Source: Candidatus Saccharibacteria bacterium RIFCSPHIGHO2_02_FULL_47_12 (GTDB taxonomy: Bacteria > Patescibacteriota > Saccharimonadia > Saccharimonadales > JANWIN01). Taken from it: DNA of 7,600 nt. The notes below the pieces were generated by a model. The model worked only from the letters and a program-made list of their open reading frames with translations. It ran no database searches and was not told where the DNA came from. Of the stretch, positions 4,627 through 7,600 are shown piece after piece (position 1 is the stretch's first letter; every line of letters begins with the position of its first letter). The stretch covers positions 3,092-10,691 of the forward strand of contig MGCP01000035.1 of NCBI GenBank assembly GCA_001790455.1. The letters are read 5' to 3'. The translations under genes and the position numbers were made by a program.

Positions 4627-7581
4627 TTATTCGTTGCTCTTTAGATTGCCGTCTCGGTCTATAAATATAGTATCGCCTGCTTCTTCTGCCGCATGAGTTT
4701 TGTTTAGGTCTAGCTCCCCATGGCTGTTGTTGGGCTGATTAGCCGTGGGTCCAGATTGGCTCGGGTTTAGATCTTGGCGAATCTTGTCCGCAACACCAGA
4801 TATTTCTTTATTTTCTGGCTCGGTTCCGGATATATTGCGGTAAGGCTTGAGCTCTGGCGTTGAAGACGCGGTTGGCGCTTTTTTAGGGGCTTGGGGCGGG
4901 TTTGCAGTTTGGTTTGGACCAAATGGCCTGGGCGGCCCCGAAAACGCTCCTGCAGGTCCTGCCTGGCTGGCAGTAGAGCCAGATTGACGCTTGGTCAGCC
5001 ATTCGTCTAAGAACGAAGATCCGGTGCCGGGCGGAGCAGCTGGACCCACCCGACCGGCAGGTACATTTGACCCGCCAGCTGGCATGCGCTGGCCAGCCGG
5101 GCCATAAGGCGAGTTGCCTGCTCCGTAGGCAGGTTTAGGTTCTTCCCCTGTGGCTAGACGTTTAAAAATCTCGCCCTCCACACTGGCCTTTGGCCTACCA
5201 AATTTTGCAGCCGACAGCTGCTTGAGCGCCTGCGCTAGTTGCCTGTTGGGTGTTCCCAGCGGTGGAATAGTAGTCATGCTAAACGGTTGGGCCGGCACTC
5301 CAGATATAAGCATGCGCATGACCGTGTTGTAGTTTGGCAATCTCTGCAAGTCCTCACTGTCAAAGGCGGGCGCAAATTGCTTGGCCAAAAATTCGGCGTC
5401 GTTGGTACCTACTCTGAATGAAACAATGGTACCGACGTTGCCAAACACGGCGTCTCGTATTTCATCTGACAGCTGCGTAGTAAACTGGTTGGCCACGGTT
5501 AGGCTTAGTCCATATTTACGGGCTTCAGACAAAATGTCTGCAAAAGATTCGGTTGAAAAGTTTTGGAACTCATCTACGTATAGCGTAAAGTCACGGCGTT
5601 CAGACTCATGCACACTGGCACGGCTCATAGCCGCCGCCTGAAACTTCATAACAAACACCATACCTAGCAGCTTGCTGTTGAGTTCACCGGTGCGACCCTT
5701 GCTAAGGTTGACTAGCAATATTTTACCGTCGTCCATTATCTGCCTTAGGTTAAACGAGCTCTTTTGCTGGCCAATAATATTGCGCATCATGGCATTTGAT
5801 AAAAAGGCGCCAAACTTTGACACAAACCAGCCCAAAACTTCACTTTTGTGGAAGTCAGCCGTTTGGGCCATTTCCTTGTTCCAAAAATCTAAGACAGTTT
5901 GGTCGGTTACAAATTGTTTAAGATGTCTCTCGTATTGTTTGTCTGTAAATACTTTTGGAATATCTATAAATGTACCGCCCTCTGGGTTGCTCATAACTGT
6001 AAGCGCGGCATTTCGAAACCAGTGTTCGTAGCGCGGACCTATTATGCCCTGGTGCTGCGGATCATAAAGTTTATAAAGCATATTTATGGCTTCTTGGATC
6101 AAAAAGTCCTTTTGATCTGGCGAATCAAACTCAAACAGGTTCAGACCCAGAGGGTAGTCCATGTCTGCGGGGCAAAAGTAAATTACATCTTCGGTGCGTT
6201 CCTTAGGCACCATAGCCAGAATCCGTTCTGCCGCATCACCATGCGGATCAATAAACGCAAACCCGCGGCCGTCCAGCATGTCTTGCAAAATTAGATTCTC
6301 CATAAACGTAGATTTACCGGTACCGGTCTGACCGACTACATAAATGTGCCGGCGCCTGTCTTCTTCGCTAATATGTATGGGTTTTTTAATGCCACGGAAA
6401 ACGTTGTGACCCAGCAGCAGCCCTTCCTCTGATATATTGCGAGGCCCGTCGACTTGTTTTGAAGCCTGCCGCTCCAGCTGGGTAGTGGGTATATTCTTTT
6501 GATCTGGAAAGTGAAAAAGCGTGGCCAGTTCTACCGAATTTAGTACATTGTCATGACTCTCCTGAGGGAAAAAGCGCAATATAAATGCCGTTACAAAGTT
6601 CTCTGTGTCTTTTGCCGCCGTATAGGTAAACCCATTGCGCCCTTGGGATTCAAACAGAGAAAAAGTAGCGACTATATTATTTAGCACAGCTTGAGCCCTG
6701 GCCAGTGAGTCAGAACTGGCAACAACTCGAATCAAAACTTCATAACCGGGGTAGCGTGTTTTGTCTTCTATGGAATCTATGATTGATTGGTCTACCCCAG
6801 AAAGTTCTGGTTTTTTTTCTTTTTCTGCCTCTTTAGCATCGGGTGGTTTGACTGGAGCCACCACAAGCTGCTTGGCCAAGCCAACCAGCTGGCCATTTTT
6901 ATTGTCCTTACCTTTGCGCTTTTTACTGGCTTCGGCTTGGGCGTTTTTGCGCCAAGTTGATTCTGCTGGCCGCATCAAAATCTGAATTCCCGCCCCGTCT
7001 TCTTTTTCCAGTGTTGACAGCGCGTTTAGGATTGATTGCATGGTGTCCCGCTTTATCTCCTGGTAAGTAGCAATCGGAAATCCGTAGTGTTCTTTTAGGG
7101 TCAGTTCACCACCCACCGTACCGTTTATGCCTCCAACCGGATTAAAAATGTTGTGTTCAGTGACTTCTTCTAGCTGAGATGACGGGTATGCACTTATAAC
7201 AGCTTGCTTTACCACTTCTATCATAGAAACCGGCACCGCCGCATAGAATTCAACCAGCCCCTTTCTGCCAACAATTTCAAATGCAAAGTGACGCTGTCCA
7301 TAAAACTTGGTTCTAAAGCCCTTTCTCAGGGTACTGGCAATAATGCTGTATAGTGTTTGGGCTTTGGATATATTTTCTTCTATTACATCGCGCGCATCAC
7401 GACCACCTACTTCTGTGTCTTCACTAGCTGGCGGAATATGTATGAGCAACGGCACCATTTTAAGGCCGCGCTCGAAGTTTTTCTGCTCACGCAGCAATTT
7501 TCGTGAACGAAAGTAAATAATCACCCCAAACACTGCGGCTATAAATATTAGAATAGTCAGTATTGCTAAAAAAAATGCCAT
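4627..7581 (-). CDS. VirD4/TraG/HerA-like membrane-anchored P-loop ATPase, type IV secretion-like
   Basis: The product has 984 residues. Proteins of this superfamily are hexameric motors that pump DNA or feed substrates to type IV secretion channels at the inner membrane. One membrane helix is at about 3-24, followed by a basic stop. Residues 40-390 hold two alpha/beta-looking segments (about 92-205 and 279-340) separated by a Lys-rich, probably disordered linker (210-262). The motor domain shows Walker A GQTGTGKST (417-425), FAFIDPHGD (441-449), a helical insert (about 485-610), Walker B LYVDEFQNF (667-675) and ANQFTTQL with the polar Gln699. Residues 800-984 are a Pro/Gly/Ala-rich tail with an island, SSFLDEWLTKRQ (855-866), and an ordered-looking end, DTIFIDRDGNL (970-980). 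The ATG at 7581 is fixed by an in-frame TAG two codons upstream and by the membrane helix; AGGA lies only 1 base before it. A single anchor rather than two, and the large N-terminal region, differ from classical VirD4. The transported substrate cannot be told from the window. Confidence 0.9.
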   Translation of the reverse strand: MAFFLAILTILIFIAAVFGVIIYFRSRKLLREQKNFERGLKMVPLLIHIPPASEDTEVGGRDARDVIEENISKAQTLYSIIASTLRKGFRTKFYGQRHFAFEIVGRKGLVEFYAAVPVSMIEVVKQAVISAYPSSQLEEVTEHNIFNPVGGINGTVGGELTLKEHYGFPIATYQEIKRDTMQSILNALSTLEKEDGAGIQILMRPAESTWRKNAQAEASKKRKGKDNKNGQLVGLAKQLVVAPVKPPDAKEAEKEKKPELSGVDQSIIDSIEDKTRYPGYEVLIRVVASSDSLARAQAVLNNIVATFSLFESQGRNGFTYTAAKDTENFVTAFILRFFPQESHDNVLNSVELATLFHFPDQKNIPTTQLERQASKQVDGPRNISEEGLLLGHNVFRGIKKPIHISEEDRRRHIYVVGQTGTGKSTFMENLILQDMLDGRGFAFIDPHGDAAERILAMVPKERTEDVIYFCPADMDYPLGLNLFEFDSPDQKDFLIQEAINMLYKLYDPQHQGIIGPRYEHWFRNAALTVMSNPEGGTFIDIPKVFTDKQYERHLKQFVTDQTVLDFWNKEMAQTADFHKSEVLGWFVSKFGAFLSNAMMRNIIGQQKSSFNLRQIMDDGKILLVNLSKGRTGELNSKLLGMVFVMKFQAAAMSRASVHESERRDFTLYVDEFQNFSTESFADILSEARKYGLSLTVANQFTTQLSDEIRDAVFGNVGTIVSFRVGTNDAEFLAKQFAPAFDSEDLQRLPNYNTVMRMLISGVPAQPFSMTTIPPLGTPNRQLAQALKQLSAAKFGRPKASVEGEIFKRLATGEEPKPAYGAGNSPYGPAGQRMPAGGSNVPAGRVGPAAPPGTGSSFLDEWLTKRQSGSTASQAGPAGAFSGPPRPFGPNQTANPPQAPKKAPTASSTPELKPYRNISGTEPENKEISGVADKIRQDLNPSQSGPTANQPNNSHGELDLNKTHAAEEAGDTIFIDRDGNLKSNE

Positions 7582-7600
7582 ATCCTACTCGTTTGGTGCT

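Noticed and set aside
5899..6294. Open frame of 131 codons on the plus strand
   Set aside because: It lies wholly opposite the well-supported motor domain of the ATPase (Walker A to the helical insert), and its translation has no recognisable features.
7568..7575. Run of eight A (T on the coding strand) at codons 3-5 of the ATPase, possible slippage site
   Set aside because: The frame is intact and encodes the start of a clear membrane helix; a homopolymer alone is not evidence for programmed slippage.

Overview
The window looks like compact bacterial chromosome of about half G+C. It holds four complete or partial large genes plus one small gene, with almost no spacer: 1 bp, 135 bp, 2 bp and 5 bp between successive genes. 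My best guess is a Candidatus Saccharibacteria (TM7) or closely related Patescibacteria/CPR genome. The reasons are the exported DUF11-type protein with a PNTGP-type C-terminal motif and the single-anchor, VirD4/HerA-like ATPase, both of which I associate from memory with that group. No 16S gene or other taxonomic marker is present, so this placement is an inference. All genes read through under the standard code, and the stops seen are TAG, TAG, TAA and TAA.

Region 1 (1-2546, minus strand) is the DNA gyrase locus, with gyrB followed by gyrA. gyrB is complete (653 residues, GTG start). gyrA begins one base after the gyrB stop and runs off the left edge, so only its first 194 residues are visible. 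All catalytic residues I checked are present. Two drug-contact positions differ from the sensitive consensus: Val replaces the E. coli Ser83 of GyrA, and Gly replaces Arg136 of GyrB.

Region 2 (2547-2681) is the only real intergenic space and separates divergent genes. It carries a good sigma-70-like promoter for gyrB and a weaker candidate promoter firing the other way, whose -10 hexamer overlaps that of gyrB. A perfect 14-bp dyad overlaps the gyrB -35 box, and a second inverted repeat lies closer to the rightward gene.

Region 3 (2682-4621, plus strand) is a two-gene unit. The first gene encodes a 458-residue exported, membrane-anchored surface protein with a Cys-containing N-terminal domain, Pro-rich linkers, a DUF11-like domain and an MPNTG motif before the C-terminal membrane helix. 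The second encodes a 186-residue protein of unknown function, with a charged, probably disordered N-terminal half and two C-terminal membrane helices.

Region 4 (4627-7581, minus strand) is a 984-residue P-loop ATPase of the VirD4/TraG/HerA superfamily with one N-terminal membrane helix and a long Pro/Gly-rich tail. It converges on the surface-protein unit with 5 bp between stop codons. Its start is 19 bp from the right edge, so any partner genes of a type IV secretion-like machine would lie to the right, outside the window.

I see no RNA gene, CRISPR array, insertion sequence or clear intrinsic terminator. I do not see a complete new system. The least explained parts are the surface-protein unit next to the secretion ATPase, and the bidirectional promoter shared with gyrase.
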